In this document: positions 9,170 to 18,110 of the stretch, piece after piece
How the letters are laid out: the number at the start of each line of letters is the position of its first letter
How positions within the stretch are numbered: the first letter of the stretch is position 1
From: Xanthomonas sontii
Lineage (GTDB): Bacteria; Pseudomonadota; Gammaproteobacteria; Xanthomonadales; Xanthomonadaceae
Length of the DNA stretch: 64,000 bases
Assembly: GCF_040529055.1 (NCBI RefSeq)
Contig: NZ_CP132342.1
Span: 1,486,001 to 1,550,000 of the forward strand
Direction of reading: 5' to 3'
Position numbers and translations under genes: made by a program
Notes under the pieces: generated by a model
Database searches by the model: none
Seen by the model: only the letters and a program-made list of their open reading frames with translations
Told to the model about the DNA's origin: nothing

Positions 9170-10408
9170 TCAGCGCGGCCCGCCGCCGCGGCGTCCGCCG
9201 CCGCGCTGCTGCTGCTTGCCCTCGGCCGCCTTCAGTTCGGCCTCGGTCGGCTCCGGCGGCGCTTCGCCCGGCTTCAGCGCGTTCACCTTGGTGCCGGGCT
9301 TGAGCCGGAACTGGCCTTCGGTGACCACCCGCTCACCGGCCTTCAGGCCTTCGGTCAGCTGCACGTGGCTGTCGCCCACTTCCGCGCCCTGCTTCACCGT
9401 CTGCATCTTGACCGTATTGTCGGCCTGCACCACGTACACGTAGTCGCCGTTGGGCCCGCGCTGCACCGCCTGGGTCGGCACCACCACGCCGTCGGCCACG
9501 GTGCGCAGGGTCAGGCGCACGTTGACGAACTGGCCCGGCCACAGCGCGCGGTCGTCGTTCGGGAACACCGCGCGGACCTTGAAGGTGCCGGTGTCGGCGC
9601 TGATCTGGTTGTCGATCACGTCGACCTGGCCGTCGCTGGCGATCGGATGCGCATCGGTGCGGTCCAGCGCGGTCACCGGCAGCGGCGCCGCCGCCTGCGC
9701 CTGGCGCACGTCCTGCAGCTGGATCTCCGGCAGGTTGAAGGTCACGTAGATCGGGTGCACCTGGGTGATGGTGACGATGGTGCTGCTGGTGCTGACGATG
9801 TTGCCCACGTCCACGCCGCGGATGCCGGCGATGCCGTCGCTGGGGGCGAGGATGCGGGTGTACTGCAACTGCACCTGCGCCGCACGCATCTGCGCGTCGT
9901 TGGCGGCGACCGCCGCTTCGTACTGCGCCACCTGGTTGCGCTGGGTGTCCAGGTCGGTCTTGGCCACGTACTGGCGGTAGGCCGGCGAGTCGGAGCGCTG
10001 GAAGGTGGAACGCGCGGTGGCCAGCAGCGCCTGGTTCTGGCGCTTGCTCGCCGCGGCCTGGTCGTAGCTGGCCTGCAGCGAGCGCGGGTCGATCTGCGCC
10101 AGCAGCTCGCCCTTCTTCACTTCCTGGCCTTCGCGGAAGTTCAGGCTCATCAGCTGGCCGCCGACCTGCGGGCTGACGGTGACGGTGCTCAGCGCGGTCA
10201 CCGTGCCGGTGGCGGTGGCGTAGATCGGCACCGCCTGGTGGGTGGCGGCGACGACCGTCACCGGGACCGGCGTGTTGTCGCTGTCGTCGCCCATGCCGTC
10301 ACCGGGGCCGCCGCCCTTGTGATGTCCGCCGCGCATGACGCGCATGCCCACCACCACCACGGCCACCGCTGCGAGGATCAGCAGCGCAATCTTCCAGAAA
10401 CGCGACAT
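9170..10408 (-). CDS. mdtA: RND periplasmic adaptor (membrane fusion protein), MdtA-like
   Basis: A 412-residue membrane fusion protein that links the RND pump to the outer-membrane channel. The start at 10408 is supported by CAGGAG upstream and by a signal-anchor helix directly after it (MSRFWKIALLILAAVAVVVV). A Gly/His/Asp-rich linker (residues ~25-45) is followed by the biotinyl-lipoyl-like half motif (VSPQVGGQLMSLNFREGQEVKKGELLAQID), a helical hairpin rich in Gln/Ala, the second lipoyl half (ILAPSDGIAGIRGVDVGNIV) and the beta-barrel domain. The C-terminus is an RGGG-rich tail. It is first in the mdtABC-type operon and probably carries its promoter in the 10409-10694 divergent region. Confidence 0.92.
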   Translation of the reverse strand: MSRFWKIALLILAAVAVVVVGMRVMRGGHHKGGGPGDGMGDDSDNTPVPVTVVAATHQAVPIYATATGTVTALSTVTVSPQVGGQLMSLNFREGQEVKKGELLAQIDPRSLQASYDQAAASKRQNQALLATARSTFQRSDSPAYRQYVAKTDLDTQRNQVAQYEAAVAANDAQMRAAQVQLQYTRILAPSDGIAGIRGVDVGNIVSTSSTIVTITQVHPIYVTFNLPEIQLQDVRQAQAAAPLPVTALDRTDAHPIASDGQVDVIDNQISADTGTFKVRAVFPNDDRALWPGQFVNVRLTLRTVADGVVVPTQAVQRGPNGDYVYVVQADNTVKMQTVKQGAEVGDSHVQLTEGLKAGERVVTEGQFRLKPGTKVNALKPGEAPPEPTEAELKAAEGKQQQRGGGRRGGGPR

Positions 10409-10694
10409 CCGGGGAAACTCCTGTGGCGAGGCGGGGTGGAGGGCCCTCCCGCAGTGGCTGGTGACGAGCGAGAAAGCATATCGCCGGCGCGTTGCGATTG
10501 GACCATGACTGAAGGGACAGACCCCGCGGGCGGGCAAGGCCGGTCGTCCGCTCTCGCAACGCGCAGGCGGCGCATCGGTTGACACGGATTCGCAAGGGTT
10601 TTTTGTCCGCAACGGGATCCGTGGCCGCCCATCGCCGGCGGCCGATGCACTACAGTGACTGAACGCCCGTTGCGTCCCGATCTGGAGCCCTGCC

Positions 10695-11999
10695 ATGCCG
10701 CGCCTGTCCCGCCTGCTGTCCGCGATGCTGTTCGCCGTCCCCGCCCTGGCCTGGGCGCAGAGCGCCGAGCGCCCGGAGGTGACGGCCGCCGCGACCAGGC
10801 TGCAGGCCAAGGTGGTGGAGTGGCGGCGCGACTTCCACCAGCACCCGGAGCTGTCCAACCGCGAGGAGCGCACCGCCGCCAAGGTCGCCGAGCGGCTGCG
10901 CGCGCTGGGCCTGAAGCCGCAGACCGGCATCGCCCATCATGGCGTGGTGGCCATCGTCAAAGGCGCGCTGCCCGGGCCGAAGATCGCCCTGCGCGCGGAC
11001 ATGGACGCGCTGCCGGTGACCGAGCAGACCGGCCTGCCGTTCGCCTCCAAGGCCACCAGCGAGTACCGCGGCGAGACCGTGGGGGTGATGCACGCCTGTG
11101 GCCACGACGCGCACACCGCGATCCTGCTCGGCGTCGCCGAGGCGCTGGTGGCGATGCGCGCGCAGCTGCCGGGCGAGGTCATGCTGGTGTTCCAGCCGTC
11201 GGAGGAGGGCGCCCCGGGCAACGAGGAGGGCGGCGCCTCGCTGATGCTCAAGGAAGGCCTGTTCCGCGACTTCAAGCCGCAGGCGATGTTCGGCCTGCAC
11301 GTGTTCTCCAGCGTCCAGGCCGGCAAGATCGCGGTGCGCGGCGGCCCGCTGATGGCCGCCTCGGACCGTTTCAGTATCAAGGTGATCGGCCGCCAGACCC
11401 ACGGCTCGGCGCCGTGGAACGGCATCGACCCGATCGTGACCAGCGCCGACCTGATCGGCGCGGCGCAGACGGTGATCAGCCGCCGCGCCAACCTGTCCAA
11501 GCAGCCGGCGGTGCTCAGCTTCGGCGCGATCAAGGGCGGCATCCGCTACAACATCATTCCCGACGACGTGGAGATGGTCGGCACCATCCGCACCTTCGAC
11601 GAGGGCATGCGCCAGCAGATCTTCGCCGACCTCAAGACCGTGGCCGAGCACACCGCCGCCGCGCACGGCGCCAAGGCCGAGGCGCACGTGCCCGACCAGG
11701 ACGGCAACCCGGCCACGGTCAACGACCCGGCGCTGACTGCGCGCATGCTGCCCAGCCTGCAGGCGGTGGTCGGCGCCGGCAACGTCTACGAACCGCCGCT
11801 GCAGATGGGTGCGGAGGATTTCTCGTTCTACGCGCAGCAGGTGCCCTCGATGTTCTTCTTCGTCGGCGCCACCGGCCCCGGCATCGACCCGGCGACTGCG
11901 CCCAGCAATCACTCGCCTCAGTTCCTGCTCGACGAGACCGCCCTGGACGTCGGCCTGCGCGCGATGCTGCAGGTGACGCTGGATTATTTGAAGCAGTGA
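10695..11999 (+). CDS. M20D-family amidohydrolase, exported (N-acyl or peptide amidohydrolase)
   Basis: A 434-residue zinc amidohydrolase of the M20D (hippurate/IAA-amino-acid hydrolase) type. The signal peptide (MPRLSRLLSAMLFAVPALAWAQ) indicates a periplasmic location. Catalytic signatures visible include the metal-binding MHACGHDAHTAILLG and FQPSEEGAPGNEEGG, with the catalytic Glu pair, plus a dimerisation domain near residues 215-330 and the late metal-site MGAEDFSFYAQQVPSMFFF. These enzymes cleave an N-acyl or amide bond next to an amino acid. The exact substrate cannot be read from sequence. CTGGAG lies before the ATG, and TACAGT at 10651-10656 is a possible -10. It is divergent from the efflux operon. 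Confidence 0.9.
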   Translation: MPRLSRLLSAMLFAVPALAWAQSAERPEVTAAATRLQAKVVEWRRDFHQHPELSNREERTAAKVAERLRALGLKPQTGIAHHGVVAIVKGALPGPKIALRADMDALPVTEQTGLPFASKATSEYRGETVGVMHACGHDAHTAILLGVAEALVAMRAQLPGEVMLVFQPSEEGAPGNEEGGASLMLKEGLFRDFKPQAMFGLHVFSSVQAGKIAVRGGPLMAASDRFSIKVIGRQTHGSAPWNGIDPIVTSADLIGAAQTVISRRANLSKQPAVLSFGAIKGGIRYNIIPDDVEMVGTIRTFDEGMRQQIFADLKTVAEHTAAAHGAKAEAHVPDQDGNPATVNDPALTARMLPSLQAVVGAGNVYEPPLQMGAEDFSFYAQQVPSMFFFVGATGPGIDPATAPSNHSPQFLLDETALDVGLRAMLQVTLDYLKQ

Positions 12000-12001
12000 T
12001 T

Positions 12002-12335
12002 GGGGAGTCGGGATTGGGGATTCGCAAGCGCGTGGGTGCGGCGGCTTAGGGAATCGTCATCGGTGCTGCCCCATCGCATATCCGTTGGAGCGGCGCTCGA
12101 TCGTCCCCGGGGAGTCAACCGTCATGCAGGCGCGAGGCGCGAGTGGCGCGCTTGCCGATGGCGCAATGCGTCGGGACTGAAGTCCCTCCCACAGTGCATC
12201 CGGCGGGCTCGCGGTGAGCCTTTGTGGAAGCGACCTCGGTCGCGACGTGCAACGCCTCGCATCGACGCACGCACGTCGATCCAGTGAGCCAGATTTTGCT
12301 TTTGCCAATCCCGAATCCCGAATCCCGAATCCCCG
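12002..12335. repeat. gap filled with heptad arrays and a diverged REPIN
   Basis: The ~380-base gap between the amidohydrolase and queF has no convincing gene. It holds a GGGAATC-type array at 12002-12023, four near-perfect AATCCCG units on the other strand at 12307-12334, and a diverged hairpin doublet in between. The doublet has its left arm near 12170-12193 (GTCGGGACTGAAGTCCCT core) and its right arm near 12221-12246 (GCGACCTCGGTCGCGAC core). Confidence 0.75.
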
Positions 12336-12367
12336 CCCCATACACCTCCCAGCCAGAACGCGCCCGC

Positions 12368-12373
12368 TACACT
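12368..12373 (+). promoter_or_regulatory. candidate -10 element of a leaderless queF transcript
   Basis: TACACT ends seven bases before the queF ATG at 12381, so the predicted transcription start falls one base before or on the A of the start codon. No ribosome binding site is visible. No clear -35 box was seen. Confidence 0.5.
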
Positions 12374-12380
12374 GCACGGC

Positions 12381-13199
12381 ATGAACACCCCCCAGGATTC
12401 CAGTCTCGGCCGCGAGGTCGCCTACCCGTCGCAGTACGATCCCGCGCTGCTGTTTCCCATCCCGCGCGCTGCGGCGCGCACCGAGATCGGTCTCGACCCC
12501 GCGGCGCTGCCGTTCTTCGGCGTGGACCGCTGGCACGCCTACGAACTGAGCTGGCTCGATGCGCAGGGCAAGCCCTGTGTCGCCACCGCGACCCTGCACG
12601 TGCCGTGCGCCTCGCCCAACCTGATCGAATCCAAATCGCTCAAGCTCTATCTCAACTCGCTCAACGCGATGCGCTTCAACAGCGCCGAAGCGCTGCGCAG
12701 TTGCATCGTCACCGACCTGTCGGCGCGCGCCGGCGCCGACGTGGCGATGGAATTCGGCCTGCCGCCGATGGACACGCTGGGCGAGGGCGAGTCGCTCGAT
12801 GCGCTGGACATCGCCATCGACTGCTACGGTCCGCCGCGTCCGGACTTCCTGTCCGCTGCCGACGGCGACGTGGTCGAGGAAACCCTGACCAGCGAATTGC
12901 TCAAGTCCAACTGCCCGGTCACCGGCCAGCCGGACTGGGCCTCGCTGCACCTGCGCTATCGCGGCGGCCGCATCGACCGCGAAGGCCTGCTGCGCTACCT
13001 GATCAGTTTCCGCGAGCACGCCGGCTTCCACGAGCAGTGCGTGGAGCGCATCTTCCACGATCTGATGACCCGCTGCCGGCCGCAGTCGCTGCAGGTGGAG
13101 GCGCGCTACACCCGCCGCGGCGGGCTGGACATCAATCCCTGGCGCGCCACCGCGGACGTGGCCGAACCGCTGAGCTTCCTGCGCGATCTGCGTCAGTAG
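12381..13199 (+). CDS. queF: NADPH-dependent 7-cyano-7-deazaguanine reductase (QueF, long form)
   Basis: A 272-residue cytosolic enzyme that reduces the nitrile preQ0 to preQ1 with two NADPH in queuosine tRNA-modification synthesis. The substrate-binding signature [17 protein letters not shown] is near residues 89-105. The nucleophilic Cys is at about residue 178 ([13 protein letters not shown]), with the catalytic Asp at about 185. The C-terminal [18 protein letters not shown] motif is also present. The length fits the bimodular E. coli-type QueF. The start codon has no ribosome binding site but lies just after a TACACT box, suggesting a leaderless mRNA. The gene stands alone. Confidence 0.97.
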   Translation: MNTPQDSSLGREVAYPSQYDPALLFPIPRAAARTEIGLDPAALPFFGVDRWHAYELSWLDAQGKPCVATATLHVPCASPNLIESKSLKLYLNSLNAMRFNSAEALRSCIVTDLSARAGADVAMEFGLPPMDTLGEGESLDALDIAIDCYGPPRPDFLSAADGDVVEETLTSELLKSNCPVTGQPDWASLHLRYRGGRIDREGLLRYLISFREHAGFHEQCVERIFHDLMTRCRPQSLQVEARYTRRGGLDINPWRATADVAEPLSFLRDLRQ

Positions 13200-13271
13200 G
13201 CCAGCGCTGACACTGCGATTGCACTATCCGCCGGGACGCGCGACATCATCGACGCGGCCGAGCGTGCTGCA

Positions 13272-13295
13272 GTCGGGACTGAAGTCCCTCCCACA
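13272..13295 (+). repeat. single REP-like half-site
   Basis: One copy of the GTCGGGACTGAAGTCCCTCC-type unit also seen at 12170 and 57863. It has its own small dyad (GGGACT...AGTCCC). No matching inverted partner was seen nearby. The rest of the 13200-13570 gap shows no gene. Confidence 0.7.
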
Positions 13296-13570
13296 AGAAG
13301 CGCCCTGCGGGGAACGCTGTCGTCAGCTTCTCTGCGGCAGGCCGGGGTTCGCGCAGTCGTCGCCTGGACGATGCGCCCACATGGCGATGGTGGCGAGTGC
13401 CCGCGGTCCCGCTGGCATGCACGGTCCCGAGCGTGCGAGCGACACATTTCGCCGCGTTGCAATGCGCGCGGCGCGCCTGAACCGCAGCCGCGCGGTTCAC
13501 GGCCGCGCGATCCTTTTTTAACAAATCCTGTGACACCGTGGCAGCGTCCCATCACGCAGGAAGCCACGCG

Positions 13571-13864
13571 ATGAACAGCGACAAGCGCGCCGATTTCTCG
13601 GCGGTCACCGCCAAGGTGGACACCACCGCCGACGTCGTACAGAAGGCGGATTTTTCCGCCGTGCAGAGCAAGGTCGACAGCACCGCCGAGCAGGTGCAGC
13701 AGGTGTACGTAGTCAAGCCTGGCGATTCGTTGTCCAAGATCGCCAAGCTGCATTACGGCGACGGCAACGCCTGGACGCGCATCTTCGAGGCCAACCGCGA
13801 CGTGCTGGCCGACCCCGACAAGATCTATCCCGGCCAGACCCTCAAGCTGCCGGCCGGCGCCTGA
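13571..13864 (+). CDS. small LysM-domain protein
   Basis: A 97-residue protein with a C-terminal LysM domain (about residues 45-95: YVVKPGDSLSKIAKLHYGDG ... IYPGQTLKLPAG). LysM domains bind peptidoglycan or other GlcNAc-containing polymers. E. coli Kbp/YgaU, a cytoplasmic K+-binding protein, has a similar C-terminal half. The N-terminal half is a two-fold repeat: ADFSAVTAKVDTTADVVQ is followed directly by ADFSAVQSKVDSTAEQVQ. No signal peptide is present, so a cytoplasmic Kbp-like role is possible. The start at 13571 is preferred over 13538 because CAGGAA lies at the right distance. The lipoprotein gene follows after 47 bases and may be co-transcribed. Confidence 0.86.
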   Translation: MNSDKRADFSAVTAKVDTTADVVQKADFSAVQSKVDSTAEQVQQVYVVKPGDSLSKIAKLHYGDGNAWTRIFEANRDVLADPDKIYPGQTLKLPAGA

Positions 13865-13911
13865 GGCGTCGCCACCACCACCTTTCGTTATTCCGACAGG
13901 AGTCCCCACCG

Positions 13912-14436
13912 ATGAAGACCCGCTCGATCTCCGCGTTTTCGCCCCTGATGATCGCCCTGGTCGGCGCGTTGGCGCTGGCCGGCTGCAAGAAGCAGGAGCA
14001 GCAACAGACCGTGTCGCCCGATCCCACCTCGTCCGCGCCGACCGAGCAGATGCCGGGTCCGGCCGCAGCCCCGGCGGAGCAGCCGGCGCCGGCCGCCGCA
14101 GGCGCCAATGCGGTGAACGTGGCCGCCGTCGCTGTCGGCAACACGGCCGCCGCGGACAAGTCCGTCGCGCCGATGACCACGCTCGCCAGCAAGGACAAGA
14201 TCATCGTTTCGGTGAAGACCGAGGGCTCGGCGACCAACGCCAACGTCGGCGCCAAGCTGGTGTTCCAGGACGGCCAAACCGCCGGCGAGCGCACCGAGAC
14301 GCTCAATACCAGCGGTGCCGACACCACCAACTTCGAGTTCACCAATCCCAAGGGCTGGCCGGCTGGCCAGTACAAGGCCGAGGTCACCGTGAACGGCCAG
14401 GCGGCGGGCACGCCGCAGACGTTCGAGGTGAAGTGA
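13912..14436 (+). CDS. putative lipoprotein, unknown function
   Basis: A 174-residue protein with a lipoprotein signal peptide ending in the lipobox LAGC (lipidated Cys near residue 25). A Gln/Pro/Ala-rich linker reaches about residue 75. The C-terminal ~100 residues (LASKDKIIVSVKTEGSAT ... AEVTVNGQAAGTPQTFEVK) look like a single all-beta, Ig-like domain. ACAGGAG precedes the start. It lies 47 bases downstream of the LysM gene and ends before a strong terminator at 14501. Family not recognised. Confidence 0.82.
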   Translation: MKTRSISAFSPLMIALVGALALAGCKKQEQQQTVSPDPTSSAPTEQMPGPAAAPAEQPAPAAAGANAVNVAAVAVGNTAAADKSVAPMTTLASKDKIIVSVKTEGSATNANVGAKLVFQDGQTAGERTETLNTSGADTTNFEFTNPKGWPAGQYKAEVTVNGQAAGTPQTFEVK

Positions 14437-14500
14437 TCCAGGGCTGAGGCCCGATCACGGGTCGCACGCGCCGCCTCTCTCCCGGCACGTGCGACACGCT

Positions 14501-14528
14501 GGCGCAGCCGTGAGGCTGCGCCTTTTTT
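14501..14528 (+). terminator. rho-independent terminator after the lipoprotein gene
   Basis: A perfect 9-base-pair stem (GGCGCAGCC / GGCTGCGCC) with a GTGA loop is followed by six T residues. It ends the LysM-lipoprotein transcript. Confidence 0.92.
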
Positions 14529-14623
14529 ATGCGTGGCCCGATGCTCCGACAGCACTGCCGATGCGCTGGAGGAAGAAGGTGTGGGGGGACTTCAGGACAC
14601 TCCCATCGCCCGGAAACCCGTCA

Positions 14624-14692
14624 TAGGAGCGGCTTCGGCCGCGACACCGGCCTTAGCGGGGTACGCCCGTCGCGGCTGACGCCGCTCCTGCC
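14624..14692. repeat. REPIN-like hairpin doublet
   Basis: Two inverted arms, 14624-14645 (TAGGAGCGGCTTCGGCCGCG core) and 14669-14692 (GTCGCGGCTGACGCCGCTCC core), face each other across 23 bases. It is the same family as 31888, 48675 and 57932. Apart from this doublet the 14529-14829 gap shows no gene. Confidence 0.85.
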
Positions 14693-14829
14693 ACGGAGGC
14701 GCAAGCTGCATCCGGCGGATCAGCGGCGCCCTTCCATCCCGACCCACGTCCTGGACGATGCCTTGCGGTCCACTCGGCGGCTTCTGCGTGCACCACCGCT
14801 GGCCAGCACCGCGCAGCCGCGCACGGCGA

Positions 14830-15954
14830 TCAGTGATGCGCGTGCAGATCCAGCATGCGCCCACCCACCACCACCTGGCGCAGGCGCAGGTCGCTGTCCA
14901 GCACCACCAGGTCGGCGCAGGCGTCGGGGGCGATGCGGCCGCGGTCGCCGAGGCTCAGGTAGTCGGCCGGGAAGGTGGAAACGCGCTGTGCGGCGTCGGC
15001 CAGCTCCAGGCCCGCCTGCACCAGGTTGCGCAACGCCTGGTCCATGGTCAGTGCGCTGCCGGCCAGCGAGCCGCTGGCCAGGCGCACGCAGCCGCCGCAC
15101 TTGTGCACGCGCTGCTCGCCCAGTGCGTATTCGCCGTCGGGCATGCCGGTGGCGGCGGTGGCGTCGGTCACCGCGTACAGGCGCGGGATCGCACGCGCGG
15201 CAAGGCGAATCACGCCGGGATGCACATGCTGCAGGTCGGGAATGAGTTCGGCGTACTGCGCATGCGCCAGCGCCGCGGCGGCGATGCCGGGGCGGTAGTG
15301 GTCCACGCCGGTCATGCCGTTGAACAGGTGGGTGAAGCCGGCCGCGCCGGCCTGCAGCGCCGCCACGCCGTCCTCGTAGCTGCCGGCGCTGTGGCCGAGC
15401 TGCACGCGGATACCCAGCGCGGTCAGCGCCGGAATCAGCGCGGTGTGCGCACCGATCTCCGGCGCCAGGGTCAGCACCCGGATCGGCGCCAGCGCCTGCC
15501 ACTGCTGGACCTGGGCGAGGCTGGCCTCGATCGTGCGGTCGGGTTGCGCGCCCAGCCGCTGCGAGCTGATGAAGGGGCCTTCCAGGTGCACGCCGGCGAT
15601 GCAGGCGGCGTCGGCATCGGGCGCGGCCATGGCCGCGGCGACGCCGCGCAGTGCGTGCGCGATCTCCTCGACGCCGGCGGTCATGGTGGTCGCCAGCAGG
15701 GTGGTGGTGCCGAAGCGCAGGTGGGCGCGGGCGATGCGCCGCGCCGCGTCGCCGCCCTGCATCAGGTCCACGCCGGCGGCGCCGTGCACGTGCAGGTCGA
15801 CGAAGCCCGGCAGGATCAGCGGCAATTGCGGATCGTCGCCGCCACTGTGGTCGTCCACCTGCAGCCGGCGCACGTGGGTGTCGAAGTGGACGTGGCCGCG
15901 ACGCCAGCCCAGCGGGGTGAGCAGGCGGCCATGCAGGGAACGCGTATCGGTCAT
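14830..15954 (-). CDS. agaA: N-acetylgalactosamine-6-phosphate deacetylase (NagA/AgaA family)
   Basis: A 374-residue amidohydrolase that removes acetate from an N-acetylhexosamine-6-phosphate in the cytosol. Family motifs visible are DLHVHGAAGVDLM near residue 53 (metal site), HLEGPFIS, LGHSAGSYEDG, THLFNGMTG and the catalytic VTDATAATGMPDGEY. By sequence alone it could be a GlcNAc-6-P deacetylase (NagA). Because it is last in an operon with agaS, agaK, agaZ and an AgaR-like regulator, GalNAc-6-P is the more likely substrate. The ATG overlaps the stop of the regulator gene by four bases, so translation is probably coupled. Confidence 0.9.
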   Translation of the reverse strand: MTDTRSLHGRLLTPLGWRRGHVHFDTHVRRLQVDDHSGGDDPQLPLILPGFVDLHVHGAAGVDLMQGGDAARRIARAHLRFGTTTLLATTMTAGVEEIAHALRGVAAAMAAPDADAACIAGVHLEGPFISSQRLGAQPDRTIEASLAQVQQWQALAPIRVLTLAPEIGAHTALIPALTALGIRVQLGHSAGSYEDGVAALQAGAAGFTHLFNGMTGVDHYRPGIAAAALAHAQYAELIPDLQHVHPGVIRLAARAIPRLYAVTDATAATGMPDGEYALGEQRVHKCGGCVRLASGSLAGSALTMDQALRNLVQAGLELADAAQRVSTFPADYLSLGDRGRIAPDACADLVVLDSDLRLRQVVVGGRMLDLHAHH

Positions 15955-16733
15955 GGCGCGGGCTCGGCGACGATCACCTCGATGCCCAGCCGCTGCAGCC
16001 CCTCGCGGGTGGCCTCGTCGATGCCGGCGTCGGTGATGATGGCGTGGATCTGGTCCAGGCGGGCGATGCGGTGCAGGCTGACCCGGCCGAACTTGGAGGC
16101 GTCGGTCAGCACCACGATGCGCCGCGCGCGCTCGACCATGCGGTGGTTGAGCCGCGCTTCGGCCTCGTCGTGGGTGGTCAGGCCGAACTGCAGGTCCAGG
16201 CCGTCCACGCCCAGGAACAGCGTGTCGAAGCCGTAGGCGTTGAGGCTGGCCTCGGCCTGGCTGCCCTGCAGCGACAGAGACTGCTGGCGCAGTTGGCCGC
16301 CGGTGAGCAGCACGTTGATGCCGGGTGCGTTGGCCAGTTCCCAGGCGATGTTGAGGCCGTTGGTCATCACCGTGACGTCGCGGTGCGCGCGCAGGTGCCG
16401 GGCCAGGGTCATCGTGGTCGAACCGGAGTCGATGATGATGTTGGCGCCGGGCTGCACCATGCGCGCGGCGCAGGCGCCGATCGATTCTTTCAGTGGCAGG
16501 TTCAGCGCGTCCTTTTCGTGGATGTCCTGCTCCTGCGGCGGCGTGCGCACCAGCGTGGCGCCGCCGTGGGTGCGGGTGGCCAGGCCCTGCGCCTCGAAAT
16601 GGTTGAGATCGGCGCGAATGGTCACCGCCGACACGTCGAAGCGTTCGACCAGATCGGCAACCTGCACCGTGCCATGTTCGAGCAGCGACTGCAGGATCTG
16701 CTGGCGGCGGGAGCGGGTGTTGCGCATGGCCAT
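15951..16733 (-). CDS. agaR: DeoR-family repressor, AgaR-like
   Basis: A 260-residue DeoR-type regulator. The N-terminal winged helix covers about residues 8-60 (RRQQILQSLLEHGTVQVADL ... FDVSAVTIRADLNHFEAQGL, then the THGGA hallmark), followed by the sugar-phosphate sensor domain (IIIDSGSTTMTLARHL, VMTNGLNIA, LFLGVDGLDLQFGLTTHDEA, VLTDASKFGR). It is encoded inside the aga operon between agaZ and agaA, overlapping agaA by four bases. AgaR repressors are known to bind clusters of CTTTC. Nine such sites lie in the divergent promoter region at 20221-20490, which makes this the likely repressor of both operons. The start could be two codons later. Confidence 0.9.
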   Translation of the reverse strand: MAMRNTRSRRQQILQSLLEHGTVQVADLVERFDVSAVTIRADLNHFEAQGLATRTHGGATLVRTPPQEQDIHEKDALNLPLKESIGACAARMVQPGANIIIDSGSTTMTLARHLRAHRDVTVMTNGLNIAWELANAPGINVLLTGGQLRQQSLSLQGSQAEASLNAYGFDTLFLGVDGLDLQFGLTTHDEAEARLNHRMVERARRIVVLTDASKFGRVSLHRIARLDQIHAIITDAGIDEATREGLQRLGIEVIVAEPAP

Positions 16734-16760
16734 TCTCGGATTCGCGGGCGACCGGGAAGA

Positions 16761-18095
16761 TTAGCCGTTCTCCGCGACGCCGGCAGCCGCTTCGGCGCTT
16801 GGCCGGCGCGCGCCGGCGCGGTTGGCGCTGCAGGCGCGGGCGTATTCGCCCAGGCACAGGCCGATGCGGTGCTGGACCAGCGCCGCCGGGGTAGTGGCGA
16901 GCTGGCCGGCGCGCACCGCGCGGTACTGCTCGGGCAGGAACTGGCTGAGCAGCACCAGCGGCGGCGCATGCCGTTCCAGGTTGGCGAACAAGGTGTCCAC
17001 CGCCGCGCGCACCGTCGGCGCGCCCCAGTAGTAGCGGCAGCGGTCGCTGAAGGAATGGCGGCGCAGCAGGCGTTGCGCGGCGGCGTCGCCCGGATAGTAG
17101 GACTGCCAATACCCGGGTTGCGCCTGCATTGCCGCGTCCAGCACCTGCGGCAGTTGCGAGCACTGCGCCGCGGGGAACAGTTCGGCTTCGATCGCGGCCA
17201 GCGCGCACAGCGCTTCGCGATAAGCGAAGGTGGCGGCCGGGCCGACCTTGAGGATGGCGAAGTGGTCGCGCACCAGCGCGTGCAGCGCGTCCTCGCGCTG
17301 GTAGTCGGTGGAGTGCGCCTCGAACACGATGCGCGGCTGCTGCTCGAGGAAATCGGCCAGCGCGGCGGCGGCGGCCGGATCGTAGTCGTGCACGCTACTG
17401 TGGTCGAAATCCACGCCCGGCTGCACCACCAGCGCGATCACCCGCTGCCACGCGGCGCGCAGCGGCGGCGTGTCGAAGGCCTGCCGGTGGATGGCCAGGG
17501 TCTGCGCGGCCGCGGTCGGCGTGGTCACCTGCAGGCCGCCGGCCAGCGAGGCTTCACCGCCGGGAATCGGCACCTCGGTGCCGATCACGTACACCGGTGG
17601 CGGCAGCCCATGCGCGGCGGCGGTGCGCTCGGCGATCTCGGCCAGTTCGGCCGACCGCGCGGCGACGACGGCATCGGGCAGCGGCACCGGATCGTCGGCG
17701 CAGGCCATGCTGCAGTCCAGGTGGATCTTGTGGAACCCCGCGGCGACGTACTGTTCGATCAGCACGCGCGCATGCGCCATGGCCTCGGCGGCCGGCCCCT
17801 TCTGCCAGGCGTTCGGGCCCAGGTGATCGCCGCCCAGGATCAGCCGCGCGCGCGGGAAGCCTTCCGTCTCGGCCAGTGCGCCGACGTAGTCGCGGTACTG
17901 CGCCGGGGTTATGCCGGTGTAGCCGCCGAACTGGTCGACCTGGTTGGAGGTGGCCTCCACCAGCAGCAGCGTGTCGTGGGCCAGCGCGACCTGCATCGCC
18001 GCGCGCAGCACCTGGTCGTTGCTGCAGCAGACGCTGTACAGGCCGACGTTGGCGCCGGCGCGATGGGAGGCGAGCAGGGTCTGCAAGGGCGACAT
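16761..18095 (-). CDS. agaZ: tagatose-bisphosphate aldolase-associated subunit (GatZ/KbaZ/AgaZ family)
   Basis: A 444-residue protein of the GatZ/KbaZ family (VGLYSVCCSNDQVLRAAM near residues 17-34, LILGGDHLGPNAWQ, GFHKIHLDCSMACADD, VYVIGTEVPIPGGEA). In E. coli these proteins partner and stabilise the catalytic class II aldolase KbaY/GatY that splits tagatose-1,6-bisphosphate. Other catalytic roles have been proposed for AgaZ. No KbaY/AgaY gene is nearby, so either a distant aldolase is used or this protein acts differently. It sits 15 bases after agaK and 27 bases before agaR in the same operon. Confidence 0.92.
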   Translation of the reverse strand: MSPLQTLLASHRAGANVGLYSVCCSNDQVLRAAMQVALAHDTLLLVEATSNQVDQFGGYTGITPAQYRDYVGALAETEGFPRARLILGGDHLGPNAWQKGPAAEAMAHARVLIEQYVAAGFHKIHLDCSMACADDPVPLPDAVVAARSAELAEIAERTAAAHGLPPPVYVIGTEVPIPGGEASLAGGLQVTTPTAAAQTLAIHRQAFDTPPLRAAWQRVIALVVQPGVDFDHSSVHDYDPAAAAALADFLEQQPRIVFEAHSTDYQREDALHALVRDHFAILKVGPAATFAYREALCALAAIEAELFPAAQCSQLPQVLDAAMQAQPGYWQSYYPGDAAAQRLLRRHSFSDRCRYYWGAPTVRAAVDTLFANLERHAPPLVLLSQFLPEQYRAVRAGQLATTPAALVQHRIGLCLGEYARACSANRAGARRPSAEAAAGVAENG

Positions 18096-18110
18096 GGGGA
18101 CTCCGGCGGA

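Noticed and set aside
12306..12335. CRISPR-like array of short repeats
   Set aside because: The units are contiguous 7-base repeats without spacers and occur in several gaps in both orientations. There are no cas genes.
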